Part shown: positions 1 through 6,734 of the stretch, piece by piece | Numbering within the stretch: position 1 is the first letter of the stretch | Layout of the letters: each line of letters opens with the position of its first letter | NCBI GenBank assembly: GCA_964579345.1 | Contig: CAZOHB010000036.1 | Coordinates: 1 to 18,123 of the forward strand | DNA: 18,123 bases | Source: RGIG5612 sp964579345 | Lineage (GTDB): Bacteria > Bacillota > Clostridia > Lachnospirales > Lachnospiraceae | Direction: 5' to 3' | The notes under the pieces: generated by a model | What the model was told of the DNA's origin: nothing | The model's database searches: none | Seen by the model: the letters and a program-made list of their open reading frames with translations, nothing else | Made by a program: the position numbers and the translations under genes

Positions 1-810
1 TGGTGGGAGCATGTCACTTTCTTAAGAAAGCGAAGCGTTCAACTTGAAAAAGAGATTGAGCGATTCCAGCAAATGATCGACGATGCCCCAAGAGGGCATC
101 TCATTTCGCGAAAGCGAAAATCCGATGACTATGATTATTATAATCGGACAGAATCGGTAAAGCCCAAAGAAAAGCGAAAAGAAATCTACATCCCGGGAAA
201 TCAAATTGAAATAGCAAAAGGTCTGGCTTTGAAAGAATACGCAGAGGCCCGATTGAAAGATGCGCTGCGAGAAAAACGAGCAGTGGATCTTTATTTAAAA
301 ACGCTCCAGGAAGACAATGCCGCAGATTTATACCTGAAGAGACATCCGGGAGCGGCAAAGTTGATTCAATCGGAATTGAGAAGCAAATCTGAATATGTGA
401 AGCAATGGATGACTGCAGAATATATCAGAAGCCGGGAATATCCGGAAGATCTGATTTTTCAATCCTCAGTTCCAAACCTAATGGTTCGAAGTAAATCGGA
501 ATCTATGATCGTTGATCATTATATAAAATATGCGGTGCCCTTTCGATATGAGGAAGAGCACATGATTGACGGGGTGGCTTATCATCCGGATTTCACGTGT
601 CTGAATCCGAGAACCTTGAAGGTCATTTATTGGGAACATCAAGGAAGACGGGATGATAAGAAGTATATACGTCGCTTGCCGAACAGGGAAGAAGCGTTGC
701 GAAAAGCGGGAATCATTCCCTGGAAAAACCTTATCATTACAACGGAAACATTGGACGACCCCCTTGACCCGCTCTGGGTGGATATCTTAATTGAGTATTA
801 TCTGCAGTAG
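1..810 (+). CDS. PD-(D/E)XK nuclease-like protein, 5'-partial
   Basis: The frame is open from the first base of the window, so the gene starts upstream; the ATG at 73 is internal and has no convincing ribosome binding site. In residues counted from that ATG, the N-terminal part is charged and helical, followed by a YIPG segment and a long helix (about 45-115). The C-terminal half has the layout of a restriction-endonuclease-like fold: VRSKSE (138-143), a strand pair with PFRYEEE, HPDF (171-174) and YWEHQG (186-191). In PD-(D/E)XK enzymes the Asp of the PDF element and the Glu of the E-x-(K/H) element would bind metal; here the usual Lys is His. I recognise this as a recurrent family of uncharacterised Firmicutes proteins, normally annotated hypothetical. 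No partner gene is visible. Nuclease activity is an inference from the fold motifs; substrate and role are unknown. Confidence 0.75.
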   Translation, partial: WWEHVTFLRKRSVQLEKEIERFQQMIDDAPRGHLISRKRKSDDYDYYNRTESVKPKEKRKEIYIPGNQIEIAKGLALKEYAEARLKDALREKRAVDLYLKTLQEDNAADLYLKRHPGAAKLIQSELRSKSEYVKQWMTAEYIRSREYPEDLIFQSSVPNLMVRSKSESMIVDHYIKYAVPFRYEEEHMIDGVAYHPDFTCLNPRTLKVIYWEHQGRRDDKKYIRRLPNREEALRKAGIIPWKNLIITTETLDDPLDPLWVDILIEYYLQ

Positions 811-1497
811 TGGAAAAACAGATATCTTTGTGTGAGAAAGCGCGCCACCGCAATCGCGTGTTCGCCCGACCCCGCGAAATGAGACAGTGCGAATTCGCGA
901 TGACAAAACAACCCCGCGAAACGGCAGACCTCGATTTGGCGTGGAAGCCAGACCACGCGAAACGGCGGACCTTGAATTCGCGTGGAACGAAAGTTCATCG
1001 TGAAATTGAAAAGTGCTCATATGCGTGGAAAAACAGCCTGTTTACAGGACATTTTAAGAAAGCGCAATCCCGCGAAAAAGGACAGTGCGAATTCGCGATG
1101 ATAAAACGACCCCGCGAAACGACGGACCTCGATTTGGCGTGGAAGCCAGACCACGCGAAACGGAGGACCTCGAATTCGCGTGGAATGAAAGTTCATCGCG
1201 AAATTGAAAAGTGCTCATATGCGTGGAAAAACAGGCTGTTTACAGGCCTTTTTAAGAAAGCGCAATCCCGCGAAAAAGGACAGCGCGAATTTGCGATGAC
1301 AAAACGACCTCGCGAATTGACGGACCTCGATTTGGCGTGGAGCGTAAACCCCGCGAAACGGAGGACCTTGAATTCGCGATGACAAAATGCCCCCGCGAAT
1401 TGACAGACCTCGATTTGGCGTGGAAGTCAAACCACGCGAAATGGCAGACCGCGAATTCGCGGGGAAACTGCGACACTCCTTTCAATCGAACGCCCAA
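810..1497. repeat. Array of CGCGAATTCGCG-centred repeats (83/115-bp rhythm)
   Basis: The array begins directly at the stop codon of the upstream gene. Two adjacent 198-bp units (883-1080 and 1081-1278) are nearly identical, and a third (1279 on) diverges after about 100 bp. The motif GAATTCGCG or a one-base variant occurs at 891, 974, 1089, 1172, 1287, 1370 and 1453, giving intervals of 83, 115, 83, 115, 83 and 83. The array is therefore an 83-bp core separated by a 115-bp linker that is missing at the right end. Within the core, CGCGAAACGG-type blocks face TTCGCG blocks, so each core is an imperfect palindrome; 1450-1461 is the exact dodecamer CGCGAATTCGCG. A degenerate partial linker lies at 810-882. 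Several frames on both strands stay open because 198 is a multiple of three, but none has a plausible start signal, so I treat it as non-coding. Its function is unknown. Confidence 0.85.
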
Positions 1498-1520
1498 GCC
1501 TTTTGATAAAAAAACAATAT

Positions 1521-1560
1521 TAATTCTATTAAAATGAAAAATGTATTAATAATAGAATTA
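1521..1560. repeat. AT-rich inverted repeat upstream of the trp leader promoter
   Basis: The arms 1521-1531 and 1550-1560 are perfectly complementary (11 bp, core TAATTCTATT) around an 18-base centre. No T-tract follows, so it is not a standard terminator. It ends three bases before the -35 box at 1564, which makes it a candidate operator or UP-like element. That role is inferred from position alone. Confidence 0.5.
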
Positions 1561-1563
1561 TCG

Positions 1564-1592
1564 TTGACTTTTGCACTTCAATGTTTTAAACT
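1564..1592 (+). promoter_or_regulatory. Promoter of the aromatic leader / trpXYZ operon
   Basis: TTGACT at 1564-1569 is a five-of-six -35 box. TAAACT at 1587-1592 lies 17 bp downstream; an alternative is TTTAAA at 1585-1590 with a TG extension at 1582-1583. Transcription would start near 1599, only about 14 bases before the leader ATG, just enough to hold the ribosome binding site GGAGG at 1603-1607. Confidence 0.55.
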
Positions 1593-1612
1593 GTCAAACA
1601 ATGGAGGCAGAG

Positions 1613-1696
1613 ATGTTGCATAAAAATTCTTACTATTACGCATATTGGTTTACTTTTAGCGGCCCGAGAGGGGATCGTTGTTTGTGCCATGCGTAA
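1613..1696 (+). CDS. Aromatic amino acid leader peptide (27 aa)
   Basis: This short reading frame has a good ribosome binding site (GGAGG, 1603-1607) and codes for 27 residues ending at TAA (1694-1696). Codons 7-15 read YYYAYWFTF: four Tyr, one Trp and two Phe codons within nine positions (1631-1657). That density is the hallmark of attenuator leader peptides such as those of trp and pheA operons. The tail contains GPRGDR and then codons (1676-1687) that double as the antiterminator strand. The control codons lie about 20-45 bases before that strand, so a ribosome stalled there would leave it free, while one reaching the stop codon would cover it. The product is presumably short-lived and has no role as a protein. 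An additional arrest-peptide function cannot be excluded. Confidence 0.85.
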   Translation: MLHKNSYYYAYWFTFSGPRGDRCLCHA

Positions 1697-1753
1697 CTTT
1701 GCCGATATAAAACGACTTTAAAGCAGCACGAACAACGTGCTGCTTGTTTTTTT
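1636..1753 (+). promoter_or_regulatory. Transcription attenuator with three mutually exclusive hairpins
   Basis: Strand 1 (1636-1643, TTACGCAT, inside the Tyr codons) is perfectly complementary to 1689-1696 (ATGCGTAA, including the leader stop codon), with further pairing of 1647-1649 to 1686-1688. Strand 2 (1676-1687, CGTTGTTTGTGC) pairs over all 12 bases, with one G-U pair, with strand 3 (1726-1737, GCACGAACAACG). Strand 3 is the left arm and loop of the terminator hairpin 1721-1745. The pairings exclude each other in the order pause/protector, antiterminator, terminator. Stalling at uncharged Tyr/Trp/Phe tRNAs should favour the antiterminator and let transcription reach trpXYZ; full translation should favour termination. 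This is read directly from base complementarity; no folding energies were computed. Confidence 0.82.
1721..1753 (+). terminator. Rho-independent attenuator terminator
   Basis: A perfect 10-bp stem (AAGCAGCACG, 1721-1730, with CGTGCTGCTT, 1736-1745) closes a five-base loop AACAA and is followed by GTTTTTTT (1746-1753). It lies between the leader peptide and trpX, so it acts as the attenuation switch and not as an operon end. Confidence 0.9.
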
Positions 1754-1971
1754 AGGCTCTGTGGATCTGATCAAGAGCGAAATGAAGTAATCCGAGCCTA
1801 AAAACAGGAAAAGGCTCTGTGGCGCAGCTCTGCGTACATGACGTGCGAAGAGCAGGACGGGAGCACAAGATAAAGCTATCAAACGCCAAACGCGTTTGAC
1901 ATAAATGATTTAATGTGTCGGCCGAAAAAGAACGGCATCGGCCGACACATAAAATAACAGGAGGGAAAATC
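1754..1971 (+). other. Structured untranslated region between attenuator and trpX
   Basis: This 218-bp stretch has no gene. It holds three hairpin candidates. Bases 1749-1759 can pair with 1794-1804 (11 bp), which would use part of the terminator T-tract. Arms GCTCT (1827-1831) and AGAGC (1849-1853) form a second. The third is a perfect 13-bp hairpin, 1913-1925 with 1938-1950 (core TGTGTCGGCCGA), with a 12-base loop and no T-tract. The last ends nine bases before the trpX ribosome binding site (AGGAGGG, 1959-1965), so it could stabilise the mRNA or bind a regulator. A TTGACA at 1896-1901 has no matching -10 and was not called as a promoter. Confidence 0.6.
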
Positions 1972-3003
1972 ATGAAGAAGAAAGCAATGAAAGTTTTAGC
2001 ACTTATCGCGGCGCTTGCGCTTTGCATTGGTGCTCTTGCAGCATGTGGCGGAAATGGCGGCGGCACAGCTCCGGCAGGCAGCGGCGCAGCACCGGCAGGC
2101 GGAGACGCAGCAACAGGCGAAACCTTTACAGTTGGTATCTGCCAGCTTGTACAGCACCCGGCACTTGATGCTGCAACTCAGGGCTTCAGAGATGCTCTGG
2201 TAGCAGATCTCGGCGAAGCAGCAGTAGAGTTTGACGAGCAGAACGCATCCGGCGACAGCGCAACCTGCGCAACGATCTGCAACGGATTCGTATCAGACGG
2301 CGTTGACCTGATCATGGCAAACGCAACCCCGGCACTGCAGGCAGCAGCTGCTGCAACAGCAGATATTCCGATCCTCGGAACATCCATCTCCACATACGGC
2401 GCAGCACTGAACCTTGAAAACTTTGACGGAACCGTCGGCGGCAACATCTCCGGAACATCCGACCTTGCACCGCTTGATCAGCAGGCAGCAATGGTGAAGG
2501 AAATCTTCCCGGATGCCAAAACAGTTGGTATCATGTACTGCTCCAGCGAAGCAAACTCCGTATATCAGGCAGATGAGATGGAAAAATATCTGGGCGAGCT
2601 TGGATATACTGTAAACAGATATACCTTCGCAGACTCCAACGATGTCTCTCTGGTAACCCAGCAGGCATGCGATGAGAACGATATAATGTACATCCCGACC
2701 GATAACACCGCAGCAAGCTGCACCGACGCGATTGACGCAGTTGCAAAGGAGAAAAAGACTCCGATCGTTGCCGGTGAAGAAGGAATCCTGGCAGGATGCG
2801 GCGTTGTTACTCTGACGATCGATTACTATGAATTAGGCAAGATCACCGGACAGATGGCAGCGAAGATCTTAAAGGGCGAAGCTGACATCAGCACGATGCC
2901 GATTGAGTACTTCCCGAACGTAACGAAGAAAGTAAATACTGCAAATGCAGAGCTTTATGGACTGACCATTCCGGAAGACTATGTTGCATATGTAGCAGAA
3001 TAA
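1972..3003 (+). CDS. trpX: Tryptophan/aromatic ABC transporter substrate-binding lipoprotein TrpX
   Basis: 343 residues. A lysine-rich N-terminus, hydrophobic core and lipobox LAAC with Cys25 mark a type II signal peptide, so the mature protein is anchored outside the membrane. A low-complexity Gly/Ala/Pro linker (27-50) leads into the binding domain, which begins FTVGICQLVQHPALDAATQG and fits the ABC_sub_bind family (PF04392), two Rossmann-like lobes joined by a hinge. Typical features are VGIMYCSSEANS (185-196) and YIPTDNT (240-246). The gene order binding protein, branched-chain-type permease, ATPase with DEHTAALDP matches the TrpXYZ systems predicted to import tryptophan. The start at 1972 follows AGGAGGG at 1959-1965; the frame is open from a GTG at 1915, but that start has no binding site. 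The aromatic leader upstream supports the substrate class; exact specificity (Trp versus Tyr or Phe) is not decided by the sequence. Confidence 0.85.
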   Translation: MKKKAMKVLALIAALALCIGALAACGGNGGGTAPAGSGAAPAGGDAATGETFTVGICQLVQHPALDAATQGFRDALVADLGEAAVEFDEQNASGDSATCATICNGFVSDGVDLIMANATPALQAAAAATADIPILGTSISTYGAALNLENFDGTVGGNISGTSDLAPLDQQAAMVKEIFPDAKTVGIMYCSSEANSVYQADEMEKYLGELGYTVNRYTFADSNDVSLVTQQACDENDIMYIPTDNTAASCTDAIDAVAKEKKTPIVAGEEGILAGCGVVTLTIDYYELGKITGQMAAKILKGEADISTMPIEYFPNVTKKVNTANAELYGLTIPEDYVAYVAE

Positions 3004-3016
3004 TATTAAAATAGAG

Positions 3017-3050
3017 CAGTTCGCCGGCTTGAAAAGGGCCGGCGGAGCTG
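3017..3050 (+). other. Intercistronic hairpin between trpX and trpY
   Basis: CGCCGGC (3022-3028) pairs perfectly with GCCGGCG (3038-3044), extended by weaker outer pairs (CAG 3017-3019 with CTG 3048-3050 past a bulge). No T-tract follows. Such stem-loops after binding-protein genes commonly protect the upstream mRNA segment from 3' exonucleases and give more binding protein than permease. The rest of the 174-bp gap contains no reading frame I can support. Confidence 0.5.
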
Positions 3051-3177
3051 TGCTGTAAATACAGCAAAACAAATGCAGCAGCCCCGCAAACAAAAACCGG
3101 TTGTGCTGCGTTTCGAAAAATAAAATTGCGGCAGAGTTCAGAAAAGAAGTTTCTGCCACAGCAAAGGAACTACGAAT

Positions 3178-4167
3178 ATGAATATGTTACTTGCAGGTTT
3201 AAGCTTTGGAAATTTAATCGGACGAGTCCCGGGAGGTGTTTCCCAGGGGCTCATTTGGGGCATTATGGCCCTCGGCGTTTTTATCACATTCCGTGTGCTC
3301 GATATCGCCGACCTTTCCGTTGACGGAAGTTTTGCAACCGGTGGCGCGGTAGCCGTTATGCTTTCTCTGGCCGGTGTACCGACCTGGCTGTCAACGATCT
3401 GCGCGCTTCTTGCCGGAGTCATCGCAGGCGTCGTTACCGGTCTGCTGCATGCAAAACTCGGCATCCCGGCGATCCTTGCCGGAATCCTGACCCAGTTCGC
3501 CCTATACTCCATAAACCTAAGGATCATGGGTATGGCAGCGAACCAGTCAATCAACCCGGCAATGTATAAGCTCGTGATCAGCATGCGTAATATCCCGATC
3601 GCGATCCTCGAAGGAGTGATCTTCGCGGCGATCATCATTGCGCTCCTTTACTGGTATTTCGGTACCGAGCAGGGCTCTGCACTTCGTGCAACCGGTAACA
3701 ACGGCGCGATGAGCACCGCTCTCGGCATCAATATTTCGAACATGAAGATCATCGGTCTTGCAATCTCGAACGGCGTGGTTGCTTTCGCCGGCGGCCTGAT
3801 GGCACAGTATCAGGGATTCTCCGATGTCAACATGGGCCGCGGCGCGATCGTTATCGGTCTGGCAGCGATCATCATCGGCGAGATCCTCTGCGACGCGATC
3901 TTCAAGAAAGGCTGCCCGTTCTGGGTACGCATGGTATTCGTTGTGCTCGGCGGAATCATCTACTATCTGGTCATGATCATCGTCCTCTGGCTGAAACTCG
4001 ATCCGAACGACCTCAAGCTCTTTACGGCATTGATCGTTACGATCTTCCTGGCGGTTCCGTATTTCAAGAACAAGGCAGGAAATTCCTACAGCTGGGCAGG
4101 CAAGCGCAGCCAACCGTATATGGATGCAATTAAGAACAGCTTGAAGAGCGGAAAGGAGGCGCGGTAA
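3178..4167 (+). CDS. trpY: Tryptophan/aromatic ABC transporter permease TrpY
   Basis: 329 residues, very hydrophobic, with roughly eight membrane segments, typical of the branched-chain amino acid type permease family (BPD_transp_2). The segment ALGVFITFRVLDIADLSVDG near the N-terminus and GSALRATGNNGAMSTALGIN mid-protein are characteristic; the latter corresponds to the cytoplasmic loop that contacts the ATPase. The start at 3178 has AAAGGA about nine bases upstream; a second in-frame ATG at 3184 is possible. The stop codon overlaps the trpZ start (TAATG), so the two are translationally coupled. It forms the membrane channel of the importer with TrpX and TrpZ. A lone permease gene implies a homodimer. 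Confidence 0.85.
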   Translation: MNMLLAGLSFGNLIGRVPGGVSQGLIWGIMALGVFITFRVLDIADLSVDGSFATGGAVAVMLSLAGVPTWLSTICALLAGVIAGVVTGLLHAKLGIPAILAGILTQFALYSINLRIMGMAANQSINPAMYKLVISMRNIPIAILEGVIFAAIIIALLYWYFGTEQGSALRATGNNGAMSTALGINISNMKIIGLAISNGVVAFAGGLMAQYQGFSDVNMGRGAIVIGLAAIIIGEILCDAIFKKGCPFWVRMVFVVLGGIIYYLVMIIVLWLKLDPNDLKLFTALIVTIFLAVPYFKNKAGNSYSWAGKRSQPYMDAIKNSLKSGKEAR

Positions 4168-4925
4168 TGTTATACGTAGAGCATGTTTCCAAAACCTTCA
4201 ACCCGGGTACGATCAATGAGCGCAAGGCGCTGATCGATGTGAATCTCCATATCAAACCGGGCGAATTTGTTACCGTGATCGGCGGAAACGGCGCGGGTAA
4301 ATCCACGATCCTGAACGCGATCGCAGGTCTTTGGCCGATCGATGACGGAGCAGTTATCTTAGATGGTGAAAATATTACCGGTCTTCCGGAACACAAGAGA
4401 GCGCCGTATATCGGCCGTGTATTCCAGGACCCGATGATGGGAACGGCAGCAAGCATGCAGATCGAGGAAAACCTCGCGCTTGCAAAACGCCGCGGACAGC
4501 GCCGTACGCTGAAGTGGGGCGTGACGAAAGAAGAAAAGGCGGAATTCCGCGAGAAACTGGCGATCTTAGGTCTCGGTCTGGAAGATCGTATGACGACAAA
4601 GGTCGGTCTGCTTTCCGGCGGACAGCGCCAGGCTCTGACGCTTCTGATGGCGGCTCTTCAGAAACCGAAGCTTCTGCTTCTGGATGAGCACACCGCAGCG
4701 CTCGATCCGGCAACTGCGAAAAAAGTGCTGGAGATCTCGGATCAGATCGTAGCCAACAACAATCTGACCACGCTGATGATCACGCACAACATGCAGGATG
4801 CAATCAACCACGGCAACCGTCTGATCATGATGAACGAAGGAACGATCGTTTATGATGTCAGCGGTGAGGAGAAGAAATCCCTCACACGCCAGATGCTTCT
4901 GGAAAAATTCGAGAATATCCTTTGA
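4167..4925 (+). CDS. trpZ: Tryptophan/aromatic ABC transporter ATP-binding protein TrpZ
   Basis: 252 residues with all ABC ATPase motifs: Walker A GGNGAGKST (39-47), Q-loop in VFQDP (85-89), signature LSGGQ (149-153), Walker B LLLLDE (169-174), D-loop AALDP and switch His207. The DEHTAALDP form, with His in place of the common Pro, is usual in this transporter subfamily. The ATG shares a base with the trpY stop codon and follows AAAGGAGG. It powers import of the amino acid delivered by TrpX. Last gene of the attenuator-controlled operon, followed by a terminator at 4982. Confidence 0.88.
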   Translation: MLYVEHVSKTFNPGTINERKALIDVNLHIKPGEFVTVIGGNGAGKSTILNAIAGLWPIDDGAVILDGENITGLPEHKRAPYIGRVFQDPMMGTAASMQIEENLALAKRRGQRRTLKWGVTKEEKAEFREKLAILGLGLEDRMTTKVGLLSGGQRQALTLLMAALQKPKLLLLDEHTAALDPATAKKVLEISDQIVANNNLTTLMITHNMQDAINHGNRLIMMNEGTIVYDVSGEEKKSLTRQMLLEKFENIL

Positions 4926-4981
4926 TCCTGTGCAGCTTTACACAGGGGAGGGGAGAGTCCGATTCGTTGGACATATAAAAA

Positions 4982-5020
4982 GCCCGCAGGCTTCGGTGAA
5001 TCCGAACTGCGGGCCTTTTC
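4982..5020. terminator. Bidirectional terminator between trpZ and the minus-strand VTC cluster
   Basis: GCCCGCAG (4982-4989) pairs with CTGCGGGC (5007-5014), and the stem continues past a two-base bulge as TTCGG/CCGAA (4992-4996 with 5002-5006) around a five-base loop. CTTTT follows on the plus strand, and the AAAAA at 4977-4981 gives a T-tract on the minus strand. It sits between two convergent operons, so it can serve both. Confidence 0.75.
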
Positions 5021-5088
5021 GTGTGCTTCGGCTGACTTGCAGGCTTTTCATGTGATTGTGGCCACGTTATTATTCAGCCGTCTTATCT

Positions 5089-5655
5089 TTACTTCAGCGC
5101 TTCCTGCTGTGTTTCATAGACCGTTTTCCTGCGCATCGCGACACCCATGGAAAGAAAGTATCCGGCAATTCCTGTGATCAGGAGGCCTGCGCCCGCGAGC
5201 CAGTAGACGGCGGTCAGCGGATTGGTTGTTCCGTAAATCTCCAGAATTCCGGTGAGGATGCTTCCGAGTGTCAGAGCAAGGATTCCTCCATGATACAGAC
5301 ATCTGGAAACGGTTCCCGGATAAAAGACGGTCAGTTTTCTTCTGATCGAAGATTCTTTCTGTCCGTGTATCTGGTCTGCCTGGTCCTGCAATCTGCCGTT
5401 CCCGGGCCGCTGCGTCTGTGCCGCTCCTGCCTTCGATTTTGAATACTGCAGTACTGCGTAATTCAGTAAAAAGAAAGGAAGGGCACCTCCGATCAGCGGA
5501 AAGAGGAATGCGTAGATCATATAATAGGAATACACTTCGTGACTGAACACCTCATATACTGCTCCAAATACTGCACACAGTATTGTGGCTGCAAGATAGA
5601 GCAGGGCCGTTCTTACGGCGTTTTTCTGCACTTTGTTAATATCCGATGTATACAA
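5089..5655 (-). CDS. Small four-helix membrane protein of unknown function
   Basis: 188 residues starting with a TTG codon at 5655, supported by the ribosome binding site GGAAGGTGA a few bases upstream; no ATG is available until residue 46. It overlaps the 3' end of the phosphodiester glycosidase gene by 20 bases, so it is translated in the same operon. Four hydrophobic segments are visible at about 14-33, 44-68, 117-140 and 147-170, separated after the second by a hydrophilic Gln/Lys/Arg-rich loop (72-112) likely to be cytoplasmic. I do not recognise a family. Its position as last gene of the VTC/DUF4956/NAGPA cluster suggests an accessory role in the same membrane process. Confidence 0.75.
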   Translation of the reverse strand: MYTSDINKVQKNAVRTALLYLAATILCAVFGAVYEVFSHEVYSYYMIYAFLFPLIGGALPFFLLNYAVLQYSKSKAGAAQTQRPGNGRLQDQADQIHGQKESSIRRKLTVFYPGTVSRCLYHGGILALTLGSILTGILEIYGTTNPLTAVYWLAGAGLLITGIAGYFLSMGVAMRRKTVYETQQEALK

Positions 5656-6640
5656 TGTCGCTCACCTTCCTTTCTTTTGTACTATTGCCGTTGGTGGTCG
5701 GGTTGTTGATCACCTGACCGTTAAAATACAGGGTTGACGATCCGCCGCCGTCCAGGTTGTATGCGGTCTCAACACCGAGTTCCTCCATGACCTCTGCGAG
5801 CTGATACAGCGACAATCCTTCGCTTTCATCTGTCCGGCCGTCTGATACGACAAAGACATAATGCAGGTTATCGATGATGCCGATCGCCGTCCGCGGGTTG
5901 CTGGCTTTCGCTCTTCCGACTTCATCGCTTTCTGTGACTGCGATGGAGCCGTTCTCAATCAATGCCGGTCCGAACGAGAGGATCTGTACGGCGCCGTTTT
6001 CGAGCAGTTCTTCTGCGCTCACTTCGCTCTCATTGATGACCTCAAAGGAGCCGTCTTCATAGATCACGAGATCTTCCTGTCCTCTTTCTGCCTGGTTCCG
6101 GTAGAGCGTTCCGTTACGGAGGACATAGCCGCTGCGTTGGGATCCGTAGTTGTCTCCATTGATTGCCAGGATCGCTCCGACACTGTCCGAGATATCGGAC
6201 GTTGTCTGGGAGACATTTCTGCCATAGGCGCTCTGGGCAAGAGCTGTCTGCAGATAGGACGCGTCACTGAGCTGCACATCCGCCACATAATAAGTCGTAT
6301 CGTACGCGGTGTATTCGGTCAGGGTGATCGTCATGTTTTCGTCCTGATAAGTGTTTGCGGTTGAAATGGTTTGTATTGCTTCTTTTGACTGTGTTCCATC
6401 CTCTGCTGCATTCTGTGCAAAGGAGACTGTGCTGTCCGTTTGATCGGACTCATCTTCCTCACTGTCGGAGTTTTCCGCAGCGTTTGCGCTTGAACTGCTG
6501 CTTGTGGTTTCGAGACTGGTCTCGTATTCCACGGAAGAGTAGACCCGTGTGATCAGAAATGTATCTGCCAGCACATAGCCTGTAAACACAAGGAGCAGAA
6601 GCGTAATGATCGTAAAGATCAGATTTTTCTTTTTAAACAT
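5636..6640 (-). CDS. Phosphodiester glycosidase (NAGPA-domain) membrane-anchored exoprotein
   Basis: 334 residues. One N-terminal membrane segment (about 8-30) without a lipobox predicts an anchored extracellular protein; residues 40-95 form a Ser/Glu/Asp-rich linker. The rest matches the NAGPA family (PF09992), named after the human enzyme that removes GlcNAc from GlcNAc-1-phospho-mannose. Conserved elements are AINGDNYG (159-166), GPALI (224-228), NPRTAIG (248-254), SDGR (266-269) and NLDGGGSST (295-303). Bacterial members are thought to cleave sugar-phosphate diesters in surface polymers; the substrate here is unknown. The start has AGGAGGT five bases upstream. It lies third in the cluster, 94 bp after the DUF4956 gene. 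Confidence 0.85.
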   Translation of the reverse strand: MFKKKNLIFTIITLLLLVFTGYVLADTFLITRVYSSVEYETSLETTSSSSSANAAENSDSEEDESDQTDSTVSFAQNAAEDGTQSKEAIQTISTANTYQDENMTITLTEYTAYDTTYYVADVQLSDASYLQTALAQSAYGRNVSQTTSDISDSVGAILAINGDNYGSQRSGYVLRNGTLYRNQAERGQEDLVIYEDGSFEVINESEVSAEELLENGAVQILSFGPALIENGSIAVTESDEVGRAKASNPRTAIGIIDNLHYVFVVSDGRTDESEGLSLYQLAEVMEELGVETAYNLDGGGSSTLYFNGQVINNPTTNGNSTKERKVSDIVYIGY

Positions 6641-6734
6641 TTGTACCTCCTGTATTCTCCATGCTGTTGTTGATTGTGTGATTCAGGATTCTCCACTATG
6701 TGGCTGTTGATCCTGTGATACTGCTTTATTATCA

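Noticed and set aside
810..1382. 190-residue open frame over the repeat array
   Set aside because: Its length follows from the 198-bp period being a multiple of three. It starts with a GTG overlapping the previous stop codon, lacks a binding site, and comparable frames are open on the other strand.
883..1497. CRISPR array
   Set aside because: Units are 83-198 bp and the spacers are as conserved as the repeats, with no cas genes. This is a tandem repeat and not a CRISPR.
1599..1760. T-box riboswitch for trpXYZ
   Set aside because: No T-box sequence or specifier stem was seen, and the leader frame with alternative pairings explains the terminator better.
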